64,000 nt of DNA from Burkholderia sp. WSM2230 (GTDB taxonomy: Bacteria > Pseudomonadota > Gammaproteobacteria > Burkholderiales > Burkholderiaceae), in NCBI RefSeq assembly GCF_000472445.1, contig NZ_AXAJ01000012.1, positions 62,001-126,000 on the forward strand. The letters run 5' to 3'. This document shows, piece by piece, positions 35,677 through 43,629 of this stretch (positions within the stretch are counted from its first letter, which is position 1; each line of letters begins with the position of its first letter). Below the pieces are notes generated by a model that made no database searches, had not been told where the DNA came from, and saw only the letters and a program-made list of their open reading frames with translations. The translations under genes and the position numbers were made by a program.

Positions 35677-36003
35677 ATGAGTCACACCTGCACTGCACCC
35701 GGACACCCTTCCTGCACAATCACATGTCCTCAAGGCTGCATCGCCATTTACAACGAAGAAACTGGCGTCTGCAGAACCACCTGTGGGCCCGCCGACGCGC
35801 CAACAGGATGGGCTGGCAGCACGCGCGTTTCAATCGAAGCTTACGATGCCAGGTCTGAGGATATCGCGAGACTTTTCCGAGGCTCGTTGAATGCAGAAAC
35901 GTTGGCTTTACTGGACACCTCGCAGAAGCGTTTGTCTTTTACACATCGAACGACAACCGTCGACGAGTTGGGCAAAATACTCACAAAGCTCCTAACTGTA
36001 TGA
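35677..36003 (+). CDS. small protein with Cys-rich N-terminus
   Basis: 108 aa without a signal peptide. Residues 1-40 have seven cysteines (CTAPGHPSCTITCPQGC, GVCRTTCG). The rest is an ordinary soluble domain (RVSIEAYDARSEDIARLF, LAL and TTTVDELGKILTKLL). It is divergent from the maturase operon. GGAG lies 9 bases upstream; ATG 35650 is an alternative. It could be a leader-plus-core peptide or a peptide-binding partner. Confidence 0.58.
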   Translation: MSHTCTAPGHPSCTITCPQGCIAIYNEETGVCRTTCGPADAPTGWAGSTRVSIEAYDARSEDIARLFRGSLNAETLALLDTSQKRLSFTHRTTTVDELGKILTKLLTV

Positions 36004-36431
36004 TGGTGTTCGCGTCAGCTCAGACTTTGATTCGATTCACTTTCTTCATCGGCAAGATCCAGGCACTCTAACTGTGATCGAACGCGACTCTGCCTAAAAC
36101 GAAAGACCCGCAGACGGCACGGAACACCGTAGATTCAGCAGCCATGAAGCATAACGCGCAACGGATGACTGATTCGCCACACAGACCGGCCGTTCAGCGG
36201 CACGTTGCCATCGTCTCTTCTTGTGGGCGGACTCTGCCTCATGAAAATAGCGTTCGCTGCCCAAATCGCGAAGGTCGCGATTAGCCGCACGCCCTTGTTT
36301 GAGCCAGCCAACAGCAACTGACAACCGCCCGCTTCTGAGCCAGCATGAGACGCTCGTGGTCGAAGGCATCATCCCGCTTCGGTCAATCGATATTTGATCG
36401 TAGTGCTGATCAAATCGCCGCGATGTTCACT
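36004..36431. other. 428-bp stretch without a recognised gene
   Basis: A minus-strand frame at 36094-36372 lacks a ribosome site and recognisable motif. Nothing is supported before leader copy 5 begins. Confidence 0.4.
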
Positions 36432-36640
36432 GATTCGTAGATAAGTGCTTTTTCTGTGTTGTTAAAACGGTGTGTTATCTGCTGGAACGACGGGACTGAT
36501 CGCAAGTCGGTCTCACGGCAGAATCTTAATAAGCTCATGATCTGGCTCGGAATTCCTTGTTAGATCAAGAACGTAGAACGCCAGTGCGCAAGGGTGACGC
36601 GAAAACTGTCACTGTTCCTCGCCGGATTTCGCGATGTTCG
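36432..36640 (+). repeat. leader repeat copy 5
   Basis: Contains AGATAAGT (36439-36446), TGTGTTGTTAAAACGG and TTATCTGC. A 7-bp hairpin GACTGAT/GTCGGTC with loop CGCAA follows (36494-36512), its stem sequence quite unlike the other copies. ACGGCAGAATC, TTAGATCAAG and GAAAACTGTCACTGTT come next. It leads into the pseudogene at 36700. Confidence 0.82.
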
Positions 36641-36699
36641 CCGTCGCGAAGGTCGATCTGCTGGACCTTGGGCGCAATCTCAACGAACGCAGCGCAATC

Positions 36700-37003
36700 A
36701 TGGTCGATCAAAAGCAAGTCTGGCGAGCAGCAAGGACGACAAGGCAGCGAAGCCGAGTGCCGGTGAATCGAAGTCGGCCGCGGACGGTCGACAGCGAACG
36801 ATAGCGCAGGGAAGGCGGCATCGGCTACGCCGACGAAGATGGAACTGCCGACGGAGATTTAGAAGCGGATGCGGACGGTGAAAGATGTCACGCGGAAGGA
36901 CAGCATCGAAAAGTTCATCGCCGAGGTGAAGTTGACGAAGCCCGGGGCGAGCACGTACTACAAGATGATCAAGGACAAGCACGAGCCGATGGGCAAGAAA
37001 TAG
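36700..37003 (+). pseudogene. leader-linked small gene copy B, decayed
   Basis: It starts MVDQKQV like copy A, then shifts frame at about 36720 (ASSKDDKAAKPSAGESK in another frame) and again before 36830. It has a TAG inside the conserved TEIYKRM block and still ends KPGASTYYKMIKDKHEP. At least two frameshifts and one stop make it non-functional. Confidence 0.8.
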
Positions 37004-37050
37004 GTTTGCCTACAGTAAATCGGGAAAAGTCCAGGTGGCCGGTTTCGGGT

Positions 37051-38331
37051 TCACCCCTTCTTTTGCTGGATCAAATGCATCAGCTTGTCGCGGTCTGCTT
37101 CCAGAACGGATCGGACCGACGTTGCAGGCCGGCGCCTTGCGCGATCAAGGAACGCTTCGGGCAGGAAGTAGCCCGATAGCGCATCCATGCGTTTCGGACC
37201 GAGGCGATTGCCCAACCACTCGGCTACATCGCTATCGAAGAAGGGGAAGTTCCTTTTCGATGGCCGATGCACGGCGATCGCCCTCAATTTCGTGGTGTTG
37301 ATGATGTCTGATACGTCGCCATCGAAGCTGAGCACCTCCGCCACGTAGAAGTCCACGTGAGGAGCGTGATCAGGAGAGACGGAGGTCAAGGCATCCAAGG
37401 CTCGAGGAATATACATGTCCCAAGCGCAGTTTCTGATCAGCGCTAGGGGATCTGCTTGGTTTTGGATTGAATTGAGCTTTGCGGAAATTCTTGACCGGTT
37501 GCTGCGAAGCAGGATGTCACCACAAATGATCAGCTCCCGTAGCATGATCGTGGAAAGTTCTTCGTGCATGTAGGCTACCAACTGCGCTAGCTTGTGCTCT
37601 TTGGCCTTCTTGGAACTCAGTTCGATGATCTGAGTACGAACTAAAACTGCCTCCATCAGATCGAGCTGGCCTTGCAGACCGGCGAAAAGCCCAGACCTCA
37701 GGTTCCGCTCGAATTCCGCAATCAGGCCGGTGGCGAAATTCTCCGCACTCTCACGGAACACAGTGCGGAAACGCCGGCCCCATTCCGCACTCAGCATGCT
37801 TCCGGAGGACGATAGCGCATGGATCGCGGCTATCGACCTTTTGCATTCCGCGATCGTCCCATCGTTCCAGGACCTGAGCGACTCCCACAGATAGAGATAG
37901 GGGTTGAGCTGCTGCAGCTTTGGTCCAATCTGGTTGATTAAATCGGCCCAGTTCAACGCTTTCGGGGATGGGTCGTCGTGGTACGCGATATTTCGGATAT
38001 AGGTGGCCGCATTCGAATCCACAAACATGGCCGAGCCGCCGCGGAAGGTAATTGGCCCGGATTGAGAGACAAATGGTGCGTCCATCAACCATAGCGATTT
38101 CCCGCGGAATACGGACGTTGCAACGCCGGAGGAGCCTAGTGTCCGGTCTAGCAGCTTTATGGATCCAGCGTCACTCTCCTCCGCAAAGATGATCTGCCAT
38201 TCTTCCAATGCAGCCGCCGTTTTCTCGAACCGGCGGTGGGCTTCGAGGGCATTGGGAGCTGAACAGATCTCCTGCACCAGTTGCTGGTCGGAGAGTTGTT
38301 GGGATGGTGTTCGTTTGGAAGATTCGGACAT
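37051..38331 (-). CDS. orphan 426-aa protein (cargo between leaders 5 and 6)
   Basis: No family recognised. It is a soluble protein with alpha-helical middle (RSGLFAGLQGQLDLMEAVLV, KAKEHKLAQLVAYMHEELS) and a C-terminus ending KLMHLIQQKKG. A segment MDAPFVSQSGPITFRGGSAMFVDSNAAT near residue 85 looks beta-rich. Its strand is opposite to the leaders, as for the other cargo. It may belong to a defence or toxin-type function, but there is no direct evidence. Confidence 0.6.
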   Translation of the reverse strand: MSESSKRTPSQQLSDQQLVQEICSAPNALEAHRRFEKTAAALEEWQIIFAEESDAGSIKLLDRTLGSSGVATSVFRGKSLWLMDAPFVSQSGPITFRGGSAMFVDSNAATYIRNIAYHDDPSPKALNWADLINQIGPKLQQLNPYLYLWESLRSWNDGTIAECKRSIAAIHALSSSGSMLSAEWGRRFRTVFRESAENFATGLIAEFERNLRSGLFAGLQGQLDLMEAVLVRTQIIELSSKKAKEHKLAQLVAYMHEELSTIMLRELIICGDILLRSNRSRISAKLNSIQNQADPLALIRNCAWDMYIPRALDALTSVSPDHAPHVDFYVAEVLSFDGDVSDIINTTKLRAIAVHRPSKRNFPFFDSDVAEWLGNRLGPKRMDALSGYFLPEAFLDRARRRPATSVRSVLEADRDKLMHLIQQKKG

Positions 38332-38945
38332 TGGAACGGTTGAGAAGACGTGACTAAGACCTATCCATTCGGAATCTCCAGCCTAGCGCCACCATGAAGC
38401 CTTGGCACGCATTTGGGCAATTCGAAGAATCCGACAGCGTTGATGATAACAACGCTGTCGGACCTTATAGGCGTCTTGGCCGCCCTTCCCAAGTGCCGTG
38501 GCCAGCGTCCGGCGGGGGCGCTAGGGTGCTTTGGTCTCGCGCGACGAGCTTGGGCCGTGCTCCGTGACCGCACTTAGATGGGATCCAGGCTGCGTCTGCG
38601 CAACTTAGCGACCTCTGCGTGGTGTGTGAACGATAGACCGGTGAGTAGGTCGGGATCGGCGTGTTCAACAAGCGCTAAGTGCACTCACAGTTTTACGTTC
38701 TCTGCGGGCGTCACCCTCGCGGACAGGGAGGGAAATCCGGCGAAGACCGACTTCCATGACGTGCTTCGGCAACGAAACATCAGTCTTTCAAGGAATTTCC
38801 AGAAATATGGTGGATTGACTAGTTGTGCATGTTGATTTGCGCGCAACCTTGACCCACCGGGGATGCGGACAAGATCTTGGACTACTTTGGCGGTAGTCCA
38901 TGTATTCATACGGAGACTGCCTTCGGGCGCGACCACCCGCCGCAG
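38332..38945. other. 614-bp stretch without a recognised gene
   Basis: It lies upstream of the 37051-38331 gene (which starts at its left edge) and before leader copy 6. Short frames on both strands lack ribosome sites and recognisable motifs. Confidence 0.4.
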
Positions 38946-39140
38946 TATTCGATAAGTTTTTTTCTCTGTGTTGTTGAGGCGGTCTGTTATCCGCTCGGCG
39001 TAGGCCTGGTGATGGGCTGGCCCTACGGCAGACCTTTAAGCTAATAATCTGGCTCGAAATTCCCCGTGGGATCAAGGGGATAGGGAATCGGTGCATGAGG
39101 GTGACGTGAAAACTGTCGCTGTTGCTCGGTGAGTTTCGAG
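38946..39140 (+). repeat. leader repeat copy 6
   Basis: Contains GATAAGTTTT, CTGTGTTGTTGAGGCGG and TTATCCGC. An imperfect hairpin GGCC...GGCC follows (39003-39022), then CCCTACGGCAGA, CCCCGTGGGATCAAGGGGA and GTGACGTGAAAACTGTCGCTGTTGCTCG. It continues into copy C of the small gene. Confidence 0.82.
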
Positions 39141-39238
39141 GTGGTCAGCGTTGTGTTTGTCGCAGTCGTTCGCTTGCCGTTGCCTTGAAGGTCGATTTGC
39201 TGGACCCTGGACGCACTTTCAACGAATGGAGCGCGAGC

Positions 39239-39541
39239 ATGGTCGATCATAAGCAAGGCGTGGCGGGCAAGGACGAGAAAACGGGTAAGCCTGCTATCGC
39301 CGATGTGAAGGGAAATCCGGGTACTGCGACGGCGAACGATACCGCAGCGAAGCCTGAACTAGCTACGCCGACGAAGATGGAATTGGCGACGGAGATCTAT
39401 AAACGGATGCGAACGGTCAAAGACGTGACCCGGAAGGACATCATCGAAAAGTTTATCGCCGACGTGAAGCTAACAAAGGCTGGCGCGAGCACCTACTATC
39501 AGATGATCAAGGACAAGTACGAGCCGCAGGGCAAGAAGTGA
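39239..39541 (+). CDS. small predicted DNA-binding protein, leader-linked family copy C
   Basis: 100 aa. The last 54 residues (TPTKMELATEIYKRMR to YEPQGKK) are almost the same as copy A, while the N-terminal linker differs in sequence but keeps its Lys/Ala/Asp-rich character. This suggests purifying selection on the C-terminal domain. GGAG lies 7 bases before ATG 39239. Confidence 0.7.
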   Translation: MVDHKQGVAGKDEKTGKPAIADVKGNPGTATANDTAAKPELATPTKMELATEIYKRMRTVKDVTRKDIIEKFIADVKLTKAGASTYYQMIKDKYEPQGKK

Positions 39542-39617
39542 TTTGCTGGATATTTGAACGATGTTGCGAGAGGCTCCGCGAGGAGCCTCTTTCTTTTGGG
39601 ATGGCGCGACACATTGA

Positions 39618-40874
39618 TTAGGCGGTCTGTTCGGCTTGGTCGCGCGGTGGAAATAAGGATGGGTCTAGCCTGCATCCCTCAAGCTCACTGAGGGCTGGAT
39701 GTTTACTCGAACCGGTAACGTGTGCGATGTGTTCGAACAAGGGTATTGGGCCGACAAATCGTTTCGCCTGAGGGATGACGATATAAATTTGGCCGCCGTG
39801 CAGCGTGGACATTTCTCGCCAAAGACTTGGGTCGTCCGATAGAGCTATATGCGCGCTTCGCCCCGCCGGGGTGAAGACAGAGAGCCCAAATTTGTCTTTG
39901 TTTGGTAAGAGGATGATGCTGTATGCACCGCGCCAAGAGAGTAGCTTTTTGGTGTGGTCACCACCTTTTTGCCAGTAGGCGGTTCCATACAGGGGGATTT
40001 CTGACGCTCGGTCGGAGTCTTGTTCCCACATGGCATTTCTAAGATGTGCGGCATACGGCGTAGCAAGGAATGCGTCTCCGAAAAGGTTATGGCCTATCGC
40101 GCGAGCGATCTTTGCCATGAACCGGGCCTCAGCATTCACATTGATGCTCATATTCATGGTGCGTGGACCACTGCCGAGGGATCGAATTTTTTCGATATCG
40201 GGGAGGGCCGTTTCGTCTTGTGCATGAACGAACGGATCATCCAGTTTGTCGTCGGATATATCGAAATTCAGTGCATATCTCCGCGCACGCCGAAAATGTG
40301 CCTTGATCGATCGTAATGCAAGGCTGATCCACCACGGATGGGACGCAGTGAGCGCGATATACACGCGCCCCGTGTCCTTTCGTCTCGCGATTGGATCTCC
40401 GCCTAGGTATGTAACGAACCGTTCGTCGTCTCGCTTGTGGAAGTGATAGACGTGCTCCCCGGCCGGCCCGAGCCAAGATTCACACACTTCTTCCGTTGTC
40501 GAAATTGCTTGTACCTGGCCCATGTAGATTAGCGGTAGTGTGCTGTCGTCAGCATCCAACGTCAGGTACTCGCGAGATGCCAGTGCATCATCGTTGTTTC
40601 GGAACCAGTTCTTAATGAACGGGCCATCGATGAAAAGGCCGCACAGGTTGTTGCACCTCTGGCATACCCGACGGGTCTTGAATACCTCGTCGCAAAGCGA
40701 TCCCCCAAGACTGTCCGGGAAAATATGTTCCAGAGAGAACTCAGCGATAGGCTTGTCTTTCTCACAATAGATGCAATTCCTGGTCGGCACATCTGTCGAC
40801 GCCACTTGTTCTGCTGATGTAGGCATCTGCTTCGCAGGAAGAGGGCGGTTGTTTGGAAAACCAGATGGTTGCAT
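39618..40874 (-). CDS. HNH endonuclease-like protein (cargo after leader 6)
   Basis: 418 aa. Near residues 33-80 it has CIYCEKDK, FSLEHIFPDSLGG and VCQRCNNLCG. This is an HNH nuclease with two zinc-holding CxxC pairs; the EHI and CNN positions fit the metal-binding histidine and Asn. The remaining 330 residues were not recognised and may sense a target. HNH proteins of this layout occur in restriction and abortive-infection systems. It stands alone on the minus strand. Confidence 0.75.
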   Translation of the reverse strand: MQPSGFPNNRPLPAKQMPTSAEQVASTDVPTRNCIYCEKDKPIAEFSLEHIFPDSLGGSLCDEVFKTRRVCQRCNNLCGLFIDGPFIKNWFRNNDDALASREYLTLDADDSTLPLIYMGQVQAISTTEEVCESWLGPAGEHVYHFHKRDDERFVTYLGGDPIARRKDTGRVYIALTASHPWWISLALRSIKAHFRRARRYALNFDISDDKLDDPFVHAQDETALPDIEKIRSLGSGPRTMNMSINVNAEARFMAKIARAIGHNLFGDAFLATPYAAHLRNAMWEQDSDRASEIPLYGTAYWQKGGDHTKKLLSWRGAYSIILLPNKDKFGLSVFTPAGRSAHIALSDDPSLWREMSTLHGGQIYIVIPQAKRFVGPIPLFEHIAHVTGSSKHPALSELEGCRLDPSLFPPRDQAEQTA

Positions 40875-40887
40875 TGCACCGGTATGC

Positions 40888-40918
40888 GAAAAAACCCGGG
40901 CCCGCGAAGAGGCCCGGA
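40888..40918 (-). terminator. terminator after the 44-aa gene
   Basis: CCGGGCC/GGCCCGG (40896-40917) is followed on the minus strand by TTTTTT. It closes the short transcript of the micro-gene at 40933-41067 and isolates it from the HNH gene. Confidence 0.8.
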
Positions 40919-40932
40919 TTGTTGCTGTTTGA

Positions 40933-41067
40933 TCAGTCGAAGTTGAAGCTCAACTGACCGGGTGCGGACCGCCAGTGCGAGCACACACTTTCCAGATTGC
41001 CGAAGCGAACCCGAGTGTAGTTACGCACGAAGACAGTCTTAGCCCGCGTAAAGGCGCGTGTGGGCAT
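40933..41067 (-). CDS. 44-aa basic micro-protein
   Basis: The ORF begins MPTRAFTRAKTVFVRNYTR and ends SAPGQLSFNFD. It is preceded by GGAGGG 4 bases before the ATG at 41067 and followed by an intrinsic terminator, so it is a convincing independent gene despite its size. It is strongly basic in its first half. No family was recognised from the sequence; its function is unknown. Confidence 0.65.
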   Translation of the reverse strand: MPTRAFTRAKTVFVRNYTRVRFGNLESVCSHWRSAPGQLSFNFD

Positions 41068-41304
41068 AATCCCTCCGTGTAAGGAGGTTGAAAGCGATTC
41101 TTGCCCTCAGTTCCCTTGTCGCGTACACTGCAAGGGTTATCTGACCGATAACTGTGGGTGACAGAAGCACGCTCTAACGCGCTGTCTTTTGCTCGCGGAC
41201 ACCTCCAACGTTTCAATCTCCTGGCCGAGATTGGAGTGTTGGGGGTGTTGTTTTTTGGGCTAGGATGCGCCGAGCTACGTATCCGGAGCCGAATCATCTT
41301 CCTT

Positions 41305-42027
41305 TCATTCTTTCCCCTCGGGCGCGAAGCCCTTCCAGCGCTTGACGTAGGCCGCGAGCATCGTTTGCAGCATGACCCAATCGTCAGCGTCAAGACCGAT
41401 GGGAACGGTGATCTTCGCGCTGCGCTTCCCTGGGAGCGGGATCTCAAAACGTTCAACGTCTGGATCGTCCTCTTCCGGTTGCGCCGCCTTGCTGCTGTCC
41501 GACTCGACCTTTATTTCTTCCGTAGTTTTCGTTGCCCGTTTTTGACTACCGTTAGCTTTCGGCGCTGGAGGCGGTTTGATGTGAGGGGAGACTGGAATTC
41601 CATATTCTTTGGCGGCTGCGAGAAAGAACGCAATGGTCTTGGTCAACGTACTGCCGCTAATGCCCAAGCTGCGGAACTTCTCTGTCATTTGTCCCGCGCT
41701 GGCGTGACTCAGATCGAACTCTGGGTCTTCGAACAGAAAAGCGTAAGAATCTTGAAAAATCTGCTGCAGAGTCGGCTTACGCGCCTCGTCGTCCGCGAGG
41801 ACAAGGGGTTTGAAATGCTCCTTCGGCTTGCCTGAATCGTCGATCAGTCCAAGATAGCGAAGGGCCGCGATCATGCCCGATTGCTGTGAGCCCGACGCCT
41901 TCGGCATGAGCGTTTTGTCGATGCGTGCTGGAACAGTGCCCGCGTCCCGTAGTGTATTCAGGAACGTCGTCAGAGAGATATGAGAGATGACCGGCGGCGT
42001 AGCTGGTTTTTCTTTGTTGCTCGCCAT
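41305..42027 (-). CDS. DUF5343 family protein
   Basis: 240 aa. The N-terminal domain (ISLTTFLNTLRDAGTVPAR, DKTLMPKASGSQQSGMIAALRYLGLIDDSG, LSHASAGQMTEKFRSLG) follows the DUF5343 pattern of a winged-helix-like fold. A low-complexity Lys/Pro/Glu linker follows, then a C-terminal block (FEIPLPGKRSAKITVPIGL, ADDWVMLQTMLAAY). The family is common on mobile elements and its role is unknown. Start 42027 gives MASNKEK; a longer frame runs to 42087. Confidence 0.7.
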   Translation of the reverse strand: MASNKEKPATPPVISHISLTTFLNTLRDAGTVPARIDKTLMPKASGSQQSGMIAALRYLGLIDDSGKPKEHFKPLVLADDEARKPTLQQIFQDSYAFLFEDPEFDLSHASAGQMTEKFRSLGISGSTLTKTIAFFLAAAKEYGIPVSPHIKPPPAPKANGSQKRATKTTEEIKVESDSSKAAQPEEDDPDVERFEIPLPGKRSAKITVPIGLDADDWVMLQTMLAAYVKRWKGFAPEGKE

Positions 42028-42741
42028 GATGTGCCGTATGAGAGTTGTCAGTGGTTGCACTCTAGCACTAACCTCACCTCTGTGCAATGTAGCCGCTGGA
42101 CTTTCTTTTTTGTGGAAAATCCAAGTCGCAAATTGTCTTTCGCCGTGATATCAGATGATATCAGTCGATATCAGAGCAAATCAGAGCAAAACATAGGCCG
42201 TTTCAGTCCCGTTAAATTGCTGTAACCTTTTGATTAGCCTAAGAAAATCATTTTTCGCTGTGATTCGGGCGAGCAAGGTCGTGATTTTTCGGTTGGATCG
42301 CAGCTGAGCTTGGGACGTTCAGTTGGGTGGCTGGTCTGCGCTCGGTGAAAAATCGGGAGGCCTTCTTTGCCTCAACACCCCGAGTCTAATATTGCCTGTT
42401 TCGTTGTTCAGGCGCGGCTCTGCAAGACAGCGAGTCGCCGTTCTACAGAACCGTGCGCGGATGTTTTGTTTGGCCGAAGGAGCGTACGCTCGCTTCACGA
42501 CAGTTCCAAGGTGAAGAGCCGTGTGTAGCCGCATGAGGAATGTGCCACGCAGCTGATTATCTTAATGAGATGATTACCGCGGTGACGGCATTGCTGAACT
42601 ATTACCGTAGCTTCTCGGAAACTGTGCTGGTATGGAAACTGGCGTCGCCGTCAAACCCGCATGACACGTGGTCTTCAATGGTGCCTACTGGAAAACCACA
42701 TCCAAAACCCGCATGAATACTGGGTTTGCTCAAGCCGTTGC
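42028..42741. other. right end of the element, non-coding, with short repeats
   Basis: No gene is supported over 700 bp. It carries three close copies of GATATCAG (42156-42181) followed by AGAGCAAATCAGAGCAAAAC, and two copies of AAACCCGCATGA (42653-42664 and 42705-42716) just inside the right attachment repeat. These are plausible integrase arm or Xis sites. Confidence 0.55.
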
Positions 42742-42798
42742 AGCTTGGGAAGCTAGGGTATTACCATTATACGACGCCCGCAGAGCACGCTATTTTAC
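42742..42798 (-). repeat. right attachment repeat (attR) with a truncated tRNA-Gly
   Basis: Identical to 14996-15052. It contains only the 5' half of tRNA-Gly(CCC), 40 bases without T-arm or acceptor 3' strand, plus the 17 bp upstream. It is the remnant created by integration and cannot give a functional tRNA. Confidence 0.92.
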
Positions 42799-42866
42799 TC
42801 GCGAAAGGGCGACGAGCGCAAATTGCGCCGCCGTCCTTTTCTAATCACCGGCTAGGCGAAGCGGCC

Positions 42867-43430
42867 TCAGATCACGAAGTAGGTAAGCTGCACAGCGGCG
42901 CGCGTCACCACCATCAACAGAACCTGCACGATCACGAATAGAAGAATCGGCGAAAGGTCGATGCCGCCCAGTTGCGGCACGACGCGTCGCAGCGGGTTCA
43001 GAAACGGCGCGGTCAATTGATACAGAATCGGCATGGCCGGCGAACGCGGATTGAGCCACGAGAGGAGCGCCATCAGGATCGTCAACCAGATAACCAGGTT
43101 CAGCGCCCACTTGATCACGGTCAGCACGGCGACGATCAGCAAGGTCGGAACCAGCGTGAGCGGATCTACGCCGGTCAGCACCACCATCAGTACGACGTAG
43201 ATGATGGCCGCGATCAGCGCCGCCACGAGGCTTGCCCAGTCGACGTTGCGGGTGCTCGGCAGAATGCGCCGCAGTGGCAGAACGATCCAGTTGGTGGCAT
43301 GCAGCACGGCGTTCGTGACCGGGTTGTACGGCGGCATGCGCACGACCTGGAGCCACGCGCGCAGCAGCAGCGCCGCGCCGAAGAGCGTGAAGACGGTATT
43401 GAGCAGAAAACGGGCGATATCGCCAAACAT
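42867..43430 (-). CDS. YggT family membrane protein
   Basis: 187 aa with four to six hydrophobic helices and the duplicated YggT pattern: RAWLQVVRMPPYNPVTNAV, PLRRILPS in the first half, and LSWLNPRSPAMPILYQLTAPFLNPLRRVVP in the second. It is an inner-membrane protein of unknown exact role, linked to osmotic or cell-division functions in other species. It is the first chromosomal gene right of the element. Confidence 0.88.
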   Translation of the reverse strand: MFGDIARFLLNTVFTLFGAALLLRAWLQVVRMPPYNPVTNAVLHATNWIVLPLRRILPSTRNVDWASLVAALIAAIIYVVLMVVLTGVDPLTLVPTLLIVAVLTVIKWALNLVIWLTILMALLSWLNPRSPAMPILYQLTAPFLNPLRRVVPQLGGIDLSPILLFVIVQVLLMVVTRAAVQLTYFVI

Positions 43431-43629
43431 CTCGTGTCCTTATGCTTCTGATGGCGGCCGGTTACCGGCCTGGCGCCGGCGCTTCCGGTGGGGCGCACGG
43501 CGGTTTGTCATGTCACATGCGCCGCCGATGCGGCCGCATGCATTGCGAAATTGTTGAGGCAGTCTGGCGTACACCCTTGCTGCAAGGTCAGCGCGAAAAC
43601 CCGGCACACAGCGGCGGCGCCGCGCGTCA

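Larger units (their letters stand above)
14996..42798. mobile_element. integrated replicating element of about 27.7 kb in tRNA-Gly(CCC)
   Basis: The element is bounded by 57-bp exact direct repeats. It carries a tyrosine integrase (24227-25375), a PrimPol-helicase replication protein (26865-29921) with a stand-alone paralogue, and defence-like cargo in the left arm. The right arm has four leader modules with cargo between them. Base composition is visibly lower in GC than the flanks. No conjugation or capsid genes were recognised, so it is more like a satellite or plasmid-derived integrative element than a complete ICE or prophage. Hitch-hiking on a helper is possible but unproven. Confidence 0.85.

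Noticed and set aside
25521-39140. CRISPR-like reading of the dispersed leader repeats
   Set aside because: Copies are far apart, of about 70-200 bp, diverged, on both strands, and there is no regular spacer pattern or cas gene.
42742-42781. Second tRNA-Gly gene
   Set aside because: Only the 5' half is present; no T-arm or acceptor 3' strand follows, so it is an att remnant.
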